35,838 bases of DNA. Origin: JBAZDV01 sp041669745. Its GTDB lineage: Archaea; Thermoplasmatota; Thermoplasmata; Methanomassiliicoccales; Methanomethylophilaceae. Below the pieces are notes generated by a model. It was not told the origin of the DNA, did not search any database, and saw nothing but the letters and a program-made list of their open reading frames with translations. A program made the translations under genes and the position numbers. The DNA lies in assembly GCA_041669745.1 (NCBI GenBank), contig JBAYAO010000003.1, positions 1 through 35,838 on the forward strand, read 5' to 3'. Numbering within the stretch: position 1 is the stretch's first letter; every line of letters begins with the position of its first letter. Shown here one piece after another: positions 18,325 to 26,319 of this stretch.

Positions 18325-18654
18325 ATGTCTGCATTCAAGATCGCGTTTACCGTTCCCGAGGAATATTCTGAAAAAATGATGGACGCCATAAGCGAGACCG
18401 TCACACCTTTTTTTCCAGTATACAAGAGAGCCTATTGCATAACGAGGGTCGTAAGCACGTGGAAGCCGATGGAAGGTGCACATCCGTTCAAGGGTAGGAT
18501 CGGGGAGATCGAGATCGCGGATGAACTCAAAATCGAGTTCATAATACACGAAGAGGATTTGAAGGTTGTATTGAGGACCATTGAAAGGATGCATCCTTAC
18601 GAAGAACCCGCGATCGACGTGATACCCTGTCTGGAATGGAGATCAGTTCTTTAG
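18325..18654 (+). CDS. Stand-alone YqfO/CutA-like domain protein (COG3323 type)
   Basis: The 109 aa protein resembles the ferredoxin-like domain that is inserted in some bacterial NIF3/YqfO proteins and also occurs alone. It starts FKIAFTVPEEYSEKMMDAI, has WKPMEGAHPFKGRIGEIE in the middle and ends with MHPYEEPAIDVIP, the most recognisable signature. Related CutA-like domains form trimers and may bind metal or small ligands; no activity is established for this one. It is probably translated from the same mRNA as the PHP gene. Its last 12 nt overlap the end of the opposing gene at 18643. Confidence 0.75.
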   Translation: MSAFKIAFTVPEEYSEKMMDAISETVTPFFPVYKRAYCITRVVSTWKPMEGAHPFKGRIGEIEIADELKIEFIIHEEDLKVVLRTIERMHPYEEPAIDVIPCLEWRSVL

Positions 18655-19248
18655 ACTGCCTCCCGCGGGTCTGTATGTATAGATGCCATCGAACGATCTC
18701 TGAAGTCGATGGATCTTCAGACTCTGTTTCCTCAGTTTCAGATCTTCCTCTGACAGCAACCCCATTCTGAAGTATGTGTCCAGCATCTCATAGGCGGTGT
18801 CATAATCCGATTCGATCCCTACGAGGATGTCTATGAATCTGTTCCTGAAGTTGATCTTCGTCGGAAGCTCTCCGCCATTCATCTTGATGTACTCTTCCGA
18901 TATCGTCGGAAACAGTTTGATATTGGCGGCACATGCCGCCTTTGCATCATCATACCTCTCCGCTCCGATATACGCATCTATCAAATCCTCATTGACGAGG
19001 AATGCCTGAACATCCGTCATCTCGAGATCATATGCATCCTGACATAACATGATGGCAAATGAATAGTTCTCGTCGGCCAACGAGGCTTTTATGATACTCA
19101 TGAGGAACTCCATTCCGGATGAGCCCTTTGCGTTCGGAAGGTATCTCCCGAGTCTTATCTTATCCTGATCAGAGAGTCCGGAAAACCATTTTTCAAGCCC
19201 GACGGTCTTGACCTCCGCGGGAATCCCGCCATCATCTTTTTGGGACAT
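18643..19248 (-). CDS. Helical-repeat (TPR-like) protein of unknown function
   Basis: I do not recognise this 201 aa protein. It is soluble and acidic. It has paired helices of TPR-like character (SFAIMLCQDAYDLEMTD, DLIDAYIGAERYDDAKAAC, DYDTAYEMLDTYFRMG), which suggests a scaffold or binding role. No catalytic motif, signal peptide or membrane segment is visible. A weak TATA-like CTTCTTATCT about 26 nt upstream of the ATG could give a leaderless transcript. It lies 42 nt downstream of the metal transporter gene on the same strand. Its 3' end overlaps the convergent YqfO-like gene by 12 nt. Confidence 0.75.
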   Translation of the reverse strand: MSQKDDGGIPAEVKTVGLEKWFSGLSDQDKIRLGRYLPNAKGSSGMEFLMSIIKASLADENYSFAIMLCQDAYDLEMTDVQAFLVNEDLIDAYIGAERYDDAKAACAANIKLFPTISEEYIKMNGGELPTKINFRNRFIDILVGIESDYDTAYEMLDTYFRMGLLSEEDLKLRKQSLKIHRLQRSFDGIYTYRPAGGSLKN

Positions 19249-19290
19249 CCGTAATGGAACTGCAGACGGAGATAAGAAGGTATCGCGAAA

Positions 19291-20343
19291 TCAATCCCGA
19301 TCGTGACAGTGGTCGCTGCGAACCTCTTCGCGATCGGTTATCGTCTCAATTGTCCATTCATCGTATCCGACAAAGACGTGGGACCTCAGTTCACAGCTCT
19401 TACTGCAGCACCGGCATAGCAGATCCGTACACGGTTCACCCATTATGGTCAGATCTATGGAGTCGCCGAATTTCTCCTTTACGGAATCGGTGACCTCCTT
19501 GATCTCATCATACTGCATCTCAACGGTCATCTGCCTGGGGAGCATTACATGCATCTGCATCTGAAGCATTGTGCCGTATTTTATCACCCTGACGTTGTGA
19601 ATGTCGATCCAATCGTCGTGCCTGTGCTCTCTCAGTGTATCCATCACCTCTCTGAGCACCGCTACATCTGCTTTGTCCATTATGGTATCCATCGATTCTT
19701 TGATCACCTTTACACCGGTGTATACGATGATAAAACCGAACAGCATCGCTATTCCGCCATCAAGCCAAGCGACATTATAGCCCATCAACAGAAGAACGTA
19801 CATTATCAAAAGGCCCGATATTATGCCGACTGACGAATATGTATCGGAACATAGATGCCTGCCGCTTGCCACCAATGCCTCGGAACGATTTCTCTTCCCC
19901 TTTCTGACTGCTGTCCTGCCGACCGCGAAATTCACGGCTGCAGCGAATGCCACAAGGATAAGACCGACATCCAGATCGCTTATCTCAGCGGGATTTATCA
20001 GATTATTTACAGCTTCGACGATTATGATGAGGCCTGCGGTGCAGATCATCACACCCTCTATGGAGGACGATATAATCTCCACTCTTCCGTGACCGAAAGG
20101 ATGATCCGAATCCCTGGGTTTTCCGGACAGATACAAAGCGTACAGGCCTATCAGGCTCGCAATGACATTCACAATGCTTTCCAATGCATCCGTGAGTATC
20201 GCGACCGATGAGGTCAGATACCAGGCCAGGAATTTTATGACAAGCAAAGAGATACCAACGACAGCGATGACCTTCTGAAAATTGAAATTCTGTCTTGAAA
20301 GGGTGTCCCCTCTGTCATCATAGGTCTGTCCCTGTATATTCAT
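19291..20343 (-). CDS. Cation diffusion facilitator (CDF) metal exporter with Cys-rich tail
   Basis: CDF proteins export divalent metals in exchange for protons. Six hydrophobic helices are visible. The TM2 metal-site region reads TDALESIVNV and the TM5 site HLCSD gives an intact HxxxD. SDHPFGHGRVE is the conserved loop before TM3. A cytosolic ferredoxin-like domain follows (MQMHVMLPRQMTVEMQYDEI). The last 46 residues are unusual: CTDLLCRCCSKSC and a terminal HCHDRD. The frame is open to an ATG at 20391, but I chose 20343 because a TATA-like CTTAATAC (20366-20373) is centred 26 nt before it; the longer form adds 16 polar residues. The metal could be Fe, Mn, Zn or Co. Confidence 0.9.
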   Translation of the reverse strand: MNIQGQTYDDRGDTLSRQNFNFQKVIAVVGISLLVIKFLAWYLTSSVAILTDALESIVNVIASLIGLYALYLSGKPRDSDHPFGHGRVEIISSSIEGVMICTAGLIIIVEAVNNLINPAEISDLDVGLILVAFAAAVNFAVGRTAVRKGKRNRSEALVASGRHLCSDTYSSVGIISGLLIMYVLLLMGYNVAWLDGGIAMLFGFIIVYTGVKVIKESMDTIMDKADVAVLREVMDTLREHRHDDWIDIHNVRVIKYGTMLQMQMHVMLPRQMTVEMQYDEIKEVTDSVKEKFGDSIDLTIMGEPCTDLLCRCCSKSCELRSHVFVGYDEWTIETITDREEVRSDHCHDRD

Positions 20344-20680
20344 CCGCGCAATATTGCAATCCGCGGTATTAAGTTTGCCTTTTTCACCCATCTTTGATTT
20401 TCAAGTCGCATGACTTCGAACATCTACCTGAACCATGGAAAGTAACACCCGATCGATGATCCGGATGGCATTGTCCGTATAATCCGCATCACACCCCCGT
20501 AACAAATTGGTTCCGGAGAAGAAATTGTCTTACGTTTCTCCAAGATCCCATGCTGATTCGAAATTTTTACGCGCAGACCTATTGCAACCGAAGGTAATTC
20601 ATGTTATGCGTGCAGAGAAAAGAGATCGCGATCGAGAACTGGAATGCCGTATTCCACACCTCCATAGAGGAAATATTTTA
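20344..20680. other. Intergenic region between the CDF and oxidoreductase genes
   Basis: This stretch carries the probable CDF promoter (20366-20373). I find no convincing gene in the rest. A 99-codon plus-strand frame (20507-20806) runs into the antisense of the oxidoreductase gamma gene and looks like no known protein. A 6-bp inverted repeat GGAGAA/TTCTCC (20515-20541) and the self-complementary GATCGCGATC (near 20625-20636) are present but too weak to name. No tRNA fold was apparent. Confidence 0.5.
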
Positions 20681-20695
20681 GGGGGGAAACCCCCC
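20681..20695 (-). terminator. GC hairpin after the oxidoreductase operon
   Basis: Six G, AAA, then six C form a perfect compact stem-loop 6 nt downstream of the gamma-subunit stop (minus strand). The minus-strand read-out after the stem is TAAAATATTT, which is A/T-rich. It probably marks the operon's RNA 3' end. Confidence 0.55.
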
Positions 20696-20701
20696 GTGAA
20701 C

Positions 20702-21232
20702 TCAATTTTCCAGTCCTATTTGGATGGCTTTCATGTTCTTCCCGAAGAGTTCCTGCTTCTTTGGAGGGACGCACTTAGCAACTCCTTTCTCAAGATTCTC
20801 TCTTGAACAAAATCCGATCTCCTTGAACAACTTACCAACGATTATCATGTTCGCGGATCCCTTCAGACCGTTCTGCTCAGCCAACTTCGATGCAGGAAGA
20901 TAGATCGCCCTGACATCCTTCCTTTCCACCTTCTTATCGACTATGGAACTGTCTATGACGATCATCCCGCCGGGAACGACGTCCTTCTCGAATTTGTCCA
21001 AGGACGGAAGATTCATGACAACCAGAACGTCCGGCGTGACCACCAGCGGAGAACCTATGGGCTCATCCGAGAGGCAAACACTGCAATTCGCCGTTCCGCC
21101 ACGCATCTCCGGTCCGTATGAAGGAAGCCATGAGATCTCCATGCCCTCCATCAATCCCGCATACGCAATCACCTTTCCGGAAAAAAGTATGCCCTGCCCA
21201 CCGAATCCGGCGAAAAGGATGTTCTGATTCAT
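20702..21232 (-). CDS. 2-oxoacid:ferredoxin oxidoreductase, gamma subunit
   Basis: The gamma subunit completes the catalytic core of the CoA-dependent oxidoreductase. The N-terminus [19 protein letters not shown] is the family signature, followed by [22 protein letters not shown] and [10 protein letters not shown]. The 176 aa length is usual for a separate gamma subunit. Its ATG overlaps the beta-subunit stop by ATGA. It is last in the operon before a GC hairpin. The complex could act on 2-oxoisovalerate-type or 2-oxoglutarate substrates; see the alpha subunit. Confidence 0.94.
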   Translation of the reverse strand: MNQNILFAGFGGQGILFSGKVIAYAGLMEGMEISWLPSYGPEMRGGTANCSVCLSDEPIGSPLVVTPDVLVVMNLPSLDKFEKDVVPGGMIVIDSSIVDKKVERKDVRAIYLPASKLAEQNGLKGSANMIIVGKLFKEIGFCSRENLEKGVAKCVPPKKQELFGKNMKAIQIGLEN

Positions 21233-21978
21233 AGTATACCCTCCTTGACGTCCCTGTATGTCCCGAGAGGATAGTATGGAAGCATGTTATCTTGCAGCCA
21301 TTTCACAGCATCCTTGGGCGTGAGCCCCCAGTTCGTAGGACACGTCGATACCACCTCCACGATGTTGTATCCAAGACCTTCGAGTTGATATTGGAATGCT
21401 TTCTTTATCGCCTTCTTCGCCACATTGACGTTCTTCACCGTGTCTACTGTGACACGTTGCGCAGATGCGACACCGTCTATCGACGATAACAGCTCACAGA
21501 CACGGATCGGATATCCGGCCAGTTTGACATCCCTGCCGTACGGTGTGGTCTGGGTGATCTGCCCCGGAAGTGTCGTCGGAGCCATCTGTCCGCCCGTCAT
21601 ACCGTATATGGCATTGTTTATGAATATCACCGTTATGTTCTCTCCGCGTGCGGCCGCGTGGACCGTCTCTCCCATCCCTATAGCCGCAAGATCGCCGTCA
21701 CCCTGATATGTGAATACCACATCCTCCGGTCTGGCCCTCTTGACGCCCGTAGCGACCGCGGGTGCACGTCCGTGCGGTGCCTGTACCATATCGCAGTTGA
21801 AATAATTGTAAGCGAACACGGAACAGCCTACAGATGCAACACCGACTGTTTTTCCCTCTATACCGAGTTCATCGATGACCTCTGCCACGAGCCTGTGGAC
21901 TATACCGTGCGTGCATCCAGGACAGTAATGGAACGGAATATCAGTGAGCGCGTGCGGCTTCGTGAAAGTAACTGTCAT
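21229..21978 (-). CDS. 2-oxoacid:ferredoxin oxidoreductase, beta (thiamine-binding) subunit
   Basis: This subunit carries thiamine diphosphate and the proximal cluster ligands. The N-terminal FHYCPGCTHGIVHRL, the GDGDLAAIGMGE stretch with its TPP/Mg GDGD, and the downstream NNAIYGMTGGQMAPTT are all diagnostic. The 249 aa length fits the beta subunit of four-subunit enzymes. It overlaps alpha and gamma genes by 4 nt each, so the subunits are made at matched levels. Confidence 0.95.
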   Translation of the reverse strand: MTVTFTKPHALTDIPFHYCPGCTHGIVHRLVAEVIDELGIEGKTVGVASVGCSVFAYNYFNCDMVQAPHGRAPAVATGVKRARPEDVVFTYQGDGDLAAIGMGETVHAAARGENITVIFINNAIYGMTGGQMAPTTLPGQITQTTPYGRDVKLAGYPIRVCELLSSIDGVASAQRVTVDTVKNVNVAKKAIKKAFQYQLEGLGYNIVEVVSTCPTNWGLTPKDAVKWLQDNMLPYYPLGTYRDVKEGIL

Positions 21979-23042
21979 TGTTTAACACCCTCTGCAAGCT
22001 CCATGACCTTTTGGTGTATCTCTCTGGGCGTAGGTATAACCCCGCCGGTGCGACCGTAGAATTCTACGGGCCTCTCACCGTTCACAGCAAGTTTTACATC
22101 ATCAATCATCTGTCCCATGCTCATCTCGACGACGAGGAACACCTTCGCCTTTGGAATGGCCTCCCCTATATATTTGTCAGGGTACGGCCAAAGGGTGATC
22201 GGCCTTATCATTCCGACCTTGATCCCTTCTTTGCGCGCTGTGTCGATTGCAGAACGCGAGACACGTGAGGATGCCCCGTATGCGACTATCACAATCTCGG
22301 CATCGTCCATCATGTATTCCTCAGCACGTTGTTCGGTCCTTTTTATCTCACTGTACTTTTCGAACCTTTCGCGTACGAGGTCCTCCAGGACATGCGGCTC
22401 TATGTAAAGCGAATTGACGACATTGTGCTCTCTTTCATTCTGATGACCGCAAGCGGCCCATGATTTCTCTGGTGGTTCATCATTCCTGCTCTCAGGAATG
22501 ACAACCGGCTCCATCATCTGACCCAACATCCCGTCTGAAAGTATCATGGCGGGCATACGGTATTTGTCACCGAGCGTGAATGCATCCGAAACGAGATCCA
22601 CCATCTCCTGGACGGTGGATGGCGCAAAGACGAGCATATGGAAATCCCCGTGCCCAGATGACCGTGTTGCCTGCCAATAATCTGCTTGCGAAGGCTGTAT
22701 GCCTCCGAGCCCCGGACCTCCGCGCTGGACATTGATTATGAGCGCAGGGAGATCGGAACCCGCGATGTATGAGATCCCTTCGGACATCAGGCTGAGACCT
22801 GGTGACGATGTGGACGTCATCACCCGGACACCGGACGCGGATGCGCCCAGAACCATGTTGATCGACGCGACCTCCGATTCTGCCTGAAGATAGACGCCGC
22901 CTATCTTCGGAAGACGTTTCGACATATACGCCGCAACCTCGGTCTGTGGCGTTATCGGATACCCGAAAAAGTGTTTGCATCCTGCTACGATCGCTGCTTC
23001 TGCAAGGGCTTCATTACCTTTCATCAGAACCTTCTCACCCAT
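21975..23042 (-). CDS. 2-oxoacid:ferredoxin oxidoreductase, alpha subunit (VorB type)
   Basis: The alpha subunit holds the substrate and CoA-binding domains. The opening MKGNEALAEAAIVAGCKHFFGYPITPQTE, described here by its start and the key YPITPQTE, the STSSPGLSLMSEG motif, and RGGPGLGGIQPSQADY are family hallmarks. At 355 aa it lacks the fused gamma domain. The pattern resembles proteins annotated VorB (3-methyl-2-oxobutanoate:ferredoxin oxidoreductase), although the gene order ferredoxin-alpha-beta-gamma is shared with 2-oxoglutarate enzymes. In methanogens such enzymes often run in the reductive, carboxylating direction. Confidence 0.9.
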   Translation of the reverse strand: MGEKVLMKGNEALAEAAIVAGCKHFFGYPITPQTEVAAYMSKRLPKIGGVYLQAESEVASINMVLGASASGVRVMTSTSSPGLSLMSEGISYIAGSDLPALIINVQRGGPGLGGIQPSQADYWQATRSSGHGDFHMLVFAPSTVQEMVDLVSDAFTLGDKYRMPAMILSDGMLGQMMEPVVIPESRNDEPPEKSWAACGHQNEREHNVVNSLYIEPHVLEDLVRERFEKYSEIKRTEQRAEEYMMDDAEIVIVAYGASSRVSRSAIDTARKEGIKVGMIRPITLWPYPDKYIGEAIPKAKVFLVVEMSMGQMIDDVKLAVNGERPVEFYGRTGGVIPTPREIHQKVMELAEGVKQ

Positions 23043-23044
23043 GT

Positions 23045-23251
23045 TCAGACCTCCACGGTTATTGCAACATCAGGACACATTATCGCACAGGACCTACATC
23101 CTGTACATTCATCAGGTTTCACGAGTTTTGCCGGATGATATCCTTTGGAGTTAACTTTTGTTTTGTCCAATGCGATAAGTTGTCTGGGACACGCATCGAC
23201 ACACATTTCACATCCCTTGCAAACGTCCTCGTCTACAGTTATTTTCGGCAT
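23045..23251 (-). CDS. Ferredoxin-type delta subunit (2[4Fe-4S]) of the oxidoreductase
   Basis: This 68 aa polyferredoxin subunit takes electrons from the catalytic core. Two full motifs are visible, CKGCEMCVDACP and CTGCRSCAIMCP, about 38 residues apart. The GGAGAAGG ribosome-binding site lies 4 nt before the ATG. It is the first subunit gene; the alpha gene starts 2 nt after its stop. Only 12 nt separate it from the upstream ATPase gene, so it has no promoter of its own. Confidence 0.94.
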   Translation of the reverse strand: MPKITVDEDVCKGCEMCVDACPRQLIALDKTKVNSKGYHPAKLVKPDECTGCRSCAIMCPDVAITVEV

Positions 23252-23263
23252 TTGTCCTTCTCC

Positions 23264-23929
23264 CTATTCCCAGGGCGTTCTGACATAAACGTCCACCGGG
23301 TAAAGGTTCATTATTTTATTTAATGAATCCGCGACAGCGCGTGGAGCCGTTGTTAACCTTATCGGAATCCCCAGGATCTCGGCCGTTTTATCTGCGTATT
23401 CCAAAGAATCCAGTATCGTATCGACGGTCGTGAGCTGCTTCATGTGCGAGTTGTTCACTATCGCTGTGGCCTTCAGACGGCATTTTCTCTCGATCTCTTT
23501 CATTATGTCCGCTGTTTCCCGCGGTGTAACGGTCATGGAACGATAGCGATTGATCACATACAGCATATCATAAGCCTTCTTGGAGATCGAATCGGAATAA
23601 CGACCCAAAGCGGTAGCGCCTACATCATCGCCGCCGACATCGACTATGGTATATCCGTCACCGGATATGATCGCATCTATCGAAGCAGGAAGCGACGGGG
23701 TATCAAGATTGGTATTCGCGAAATTGGGCCCTACGACTCTGACATTCTCTTTCGTCAAAATTTCGGAATAATCCGATGACCTGAAGTAAGGGTTTACGAC
23801 ATCTAAATCTATGAGCGTAGTTTCTTTTCCAGATCTGGCACATTCGATTGCCATATTTATAGAAAGATTGGTTTTACCGGATCCGTAGTGACCGCAAACG
23901 ATCGTGAGTCTCTTCTTTACCGCACTCAT
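23264..23929 (-). CDS. P-loop (SIMIBI/ParA-like) ATPase heading the oxidoreductase operon
   Basis: This ATPase of about 222 aa has Walker A GHYGSGKTN (13-21), switch-like LIDLDVVNPYFRS, and VDVGGDDVGATALGRY. ParA/MinD proteins normally have a signature lysine (KGG) at the start of Walker A; here it is His-Tyr. From memory, similar ATPases accompany Vor/Kor clusters in some anaerobes, so a role in maturing or regulating the complex is plausible but unproven. The frame is open to an ATG at 24001, but a strong TATA box (23954-23961) lies inside that extension and sits 28 nt before the ATG at 23929, so I use the shorter start. Confidence 0.82.
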   Translation of the reverse strand: MSAVKKRLTIVCGHYGSGKTNLSINMAIECARSGKETTLIDLDVVNPYFRSSDYSEILTKENVRVVGPNFANTNLDTPSLPASIDAIISGDGYTIVDVGGDDVGATALGRYSDSISKKAYDMLYVINRYRSMTVTPRETADIMKEIERKCRLKATAIVNNSHMKQLTTVDTILDSLEYADKTAEILGIPIRLTTAPRAVADSLNKIMNLYPVDVYVRTPWE

Positions 23930-23953
23930 CGTCTGAGTGTAGAAGCAGATCCG

Positions 23954-23961
23954 CTTATATA
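23954..23961 (-). promoter_or_regulatory. TATA box of the ATPase-oxidoreductase operon
   Basis: The minus strand reads ACTATATAAGCGG. The TATA centre is about 28 nt before the ATG at 23929. It decides the start of the ATPase gene and predicts a leaderless operon mRNA. Confidence 0.65.
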
Positions 23962-24032
23962 GTGTTCTCTCACCGTCGAAGATGGTTATTTCCTCGGCCA
24001 TTTTCGTTGGTACCCTGTAAGAGAAAGAAGGT

Positions 24033-24042
24033 ATCTATTTAT
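24033..24042 (+). promoter_or_regulatory. TATA-like promoter of the regulator-ligase operon
   Basis: CTATTTATTG is centred about 36 nt before the ATG at 24074, giving a leader of about 10 nt. It lies about 75 bp from the divergent oxidoreductase promoter, so one regulator bound between them could control both operons. Confidence 0.5.
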
Positions 24043-24073
24043 TGGAAAAGCACATGACTGCAACGGGACGATC

Positions 24074-24652
24074 ATGGAGCCTAAAATCGTTGAAATTGCT
24101 GAGCGCGTTGCCTCTATGCGCGATCTGTGTGGTTTTACCGCGGAAGAGATGGCAGAGGTCACTGGAGTGAGCCTTGCGGATTACGAATCATTTGAATCCG
24201 GCAAAAAGGATTTTTCATTTACATTTCTCTACAAATGTGCCGAAAAATTCGGCATAGATTTTGTAGAGCTCCTGACCGGTGAAAATCCGCATCTTACAGA
24301 ATTCACCGTGGTACATAACGGAAACGGACTCCCGATGAAAAGACGCCAAGGATTCGAATATTATCATCTGGCCTCGAATTTCAAGAATAAGATCGCAGAA
24401 CCCTTCCTTGTGAAATCACCTTTCAGACTGGAAGAACAGAAAAAGCCCATATCTTTGTCCAGTCACGAGGGTCAGGAATTTGATTACATCATCAGCGGAA
24501 GTCTGAGATTCGTTCTTGAAGACCACACCGAAGATCTCATCGCAGGTGATTCCGTCTATTATGACTCCGGCAAAAAACACGGCATGATTGCCACAAGTAA
24601 GGAAGGATGTGTTTTCCTCGCAATAGTGATGAAGGATGAGGGCGGCAAATGA
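24074..24652 (+). CDS. XRE-family HTH / cupin regulator
   Basis: The 192 aa protein is a likely transcription factor that senses a small molecule. Residues 5-65 form an XRE helix-turn-helix (LCGFTAEEMAEVTGVSLADYESFESG). Residues 105-190 form a cupin barrel (HEGQEFDYIISGSLRFVLE, then AGDSVYYDSGKKHGM). Its stop overlaps the first ligase ATG (ATGA). Position and family suggest it controls the ligase operon and perhaps the divergent oxidoreductase operon in response to an organic acid, an acyl-CoA or an amino acid. That is inference. Confidence 0.88.
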   Translation: MEPKIVEIAERVASMRDLCGFTAEEMAEVTGVSLADYESFESGKKDFSFTFLYKCAEKFGIDFVELLTGENPHLTEFTVVHNGNGLPMKRRQGFEYYHLASNFKNKIAEPFLVKSPFRLEEQKKPISLSSHEGQEFDYIISGSLRFVLEDHTEDLIAGDSVYYDSGKKHGMIATSKEGCVFLAIVMKDEGGK

Positions 24653-26319
24653 GGAACATAAACCTTAGATATGTTGATGAGACATATGACGAGCAGGGTC
24701 TGCTCAAAACTTACAAAACCCATTGTCCTGACGATTTCAATTTCGGATACGACATCGTCGATGATATCGGAATCAATGATCCGAAGAGACGCGCCCTGCT
24801 TTGGTGCGACGATAAGGACAACGAAAGGACATTTACATTCGCGGACATCAAGCGTCTTTCAGATAAAACCGCCAACTACCTGACGTCCATGGATATCAAA
24901 AAGGGCGATATGGTCCTCGTCGTTCTGAAACATAGCTATCAATTTTGGTATGTCTCCGTAGCGCTTTGCAAGATCGGTGCGGTCATGATTCCGGCGACCC
25001 ATATGCTTACGAAACACGATGTCGAGTACCGCGTGAACGCAGCCTCGGTGAAGGCTGTTGTATGCCTGTCAGAAGAATCTGTCATAGGAGCTTTCGACAA
25101 TGCAGATAACATCCCTACGCTCAGAACGAAGATGATCGTCAATGGGAAACACGATGGCTGGGATGATTTTGACGAGGGCGTCGATAAAGCCTCTGACCAT
25201 TGGGAGCGCATACCGACGAATGCAAAAGACCTTATGCTCATATACTTCACATCGGGAACATCCGGAAATCCGAAGATGTCCATGCATGATTTCTCGTATC
25301 CGATAGGGCACATCATGACTGCAAAACATTGGCATTGCGTTGTCCCGGACGGTTTGCACTTCTCCGTTGCAGACACCGGCTGGGCAAAAGCGGCCTGGGG
25401 AAAATTGTACGGTCAATGGATAATGGAGGCAGGGTTATTCGTTTACGAATACGAGAAATGGGAACCATCCAGGGTTCTCGATCTGATCGGCAAATACAGG
25501 ATCACAACCCTGTGCTGTCCACCGACGATGTTCAGATTCTTCATAAATTCGGGGCTGGAAGGACATGACCTCTCTTCGTTGACCAACACGAACATCGCAG
25601 GCGAGGCGCTAAGTCCGGACACTTTCAATACCTGGTACAAGGCCACTGGCCTTAAACTGATGGAGGGTTTCGGTCAGACGGAAACGCCTGTCATCATAGG
25701 GAATCTCAGGGGAATGATCCCGAAGCCGGGGTCCATGGGCAAGCCTACACCTCAGTATCATGTGGATCTGATAGACGATGATGGGAACAGCTGTCCACCC
25801 GGCGTAAACGGTGAAATCGTCGTCAATATCAATCCCCACCCTGCAGGCATCACGACCGGATACTATCGTGACAAAGCCAAGACAAAAGAGCTGCAGTTCG
25901 GCGGATACCATCACACTGGAGACATCGCCTGGAGAGACGAGGACGGGTATTTTTGGTATGTGGGCCGCAACGACGATATAATCAAATCGTCTGGATACAG
26001 GATCAGTCCGTTCGAGATAGAGAGCGTTCTGATGGAACATCCTGCGGTCCTCGAATGTGCCGTAACGGGCGTTCCTGACGAGATAAGAGGGCAGCTGGTC
26101 AAAGCAACGGTCGTCCTCAGGGAGAGATACGAGGCCTCCGATGCACTGAAAAAAGAATTGCAGAATTATGTGAAACACGAGACCGCACCCTACAAATATC
26201 CACGTGCGCTGGAGTTTGTAAAAGAGCTGCCCAAGTCCATAAGCGGAAAGGTCAAACGTGTCACGATACGCAATGAAGATATCGAGAGAAGCAAACAGAT
26301 CAGTGGTGAGAAGAAATGA
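24649..26319 (+). CDS. AMP-forming acyl-CoA ligase, copy 1 (medium/branched-chain type)
   Basis: The enzyme activates a carboxylic acid to acyl-AMP and then acyl-CoA. The P-loop is YFTSGTSGNPKM, the A5 motif GFGQTETP, and the hinge region HTGDIAWRDEDGYFWYVGRNDD is followed by IIKSSGYRISPFEIESVL. The C-terminal catalytic lysine lies in LPKSISGKVKR. All catalytic motifs are intact, at 556 aa. Sequence style is that of the MACS group, whose Methanosarcina member prefers branched short-chain acids. The gene overlaps the regulator before it and the paralogue after it by 4 nt each. Blocks of near-identical DNA are shared with copy 2. Confidence 0.9.
   Translation: MRNINLRYVDETYDEQGLLKTYKTHCPDDFNFGYDIVDDIGINDPKRRALLWCDDKDNERTFTFADIKRLSDKTANYLTSMDIKKGDMVLVVLKHSYQFWYVSVALCKIGAVMIPATHMLTKHDVEYRVNAASVKAVVCLSEESVIGAFDNADNIPTLRTKMIVNGKHDGWDDFDEGVDKASDHWERIPTNAKDLMLIYFTSGTSGNPKMSMHDFSYPIGHIMTAKHWHCVVPDGLHFSVADTGWAKAAWGKLYGQWIMEAGLFVYEYEKWEPSRVLDLIGKYRITTLCCPPTMFRFFINSGLEGHDLSSLTNTNIAGEALSPDTFNTWYKATGLKLMEGFGQTETPVIIGNLRGMIPKPGSMGKPTPQYHVDLIDDDGNSCPPGVNGEIVVNINPHPAGITTGYYRDKAKTKELQFGGYHHTGDIAWRDEDGYFWYVGRNDDIIKSSGYRISPFEIESVLMEHPAVLECAVTGVPDEIRGQLVKATVVLRERYEASDALKKELQNYVKHETAPYKYPRALEFVKELPKSISGKVKRVTIRNEDIERSKQISGEKK

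Noticed and set aside
20507..20806. Possible plus-strand gene of 99 codons before the oxidoreductase operon
   Set aside because: Half of it is antisense to the gamma subunit, it crosses the GC hairpin, and it resembles no family.
23930..24001. Longer N-terminus for the P-loop ATPase starting at 24001
   Set aside because: The extension contains a strong TATA box placed exactly for a start at 23929 and does not look like the family.
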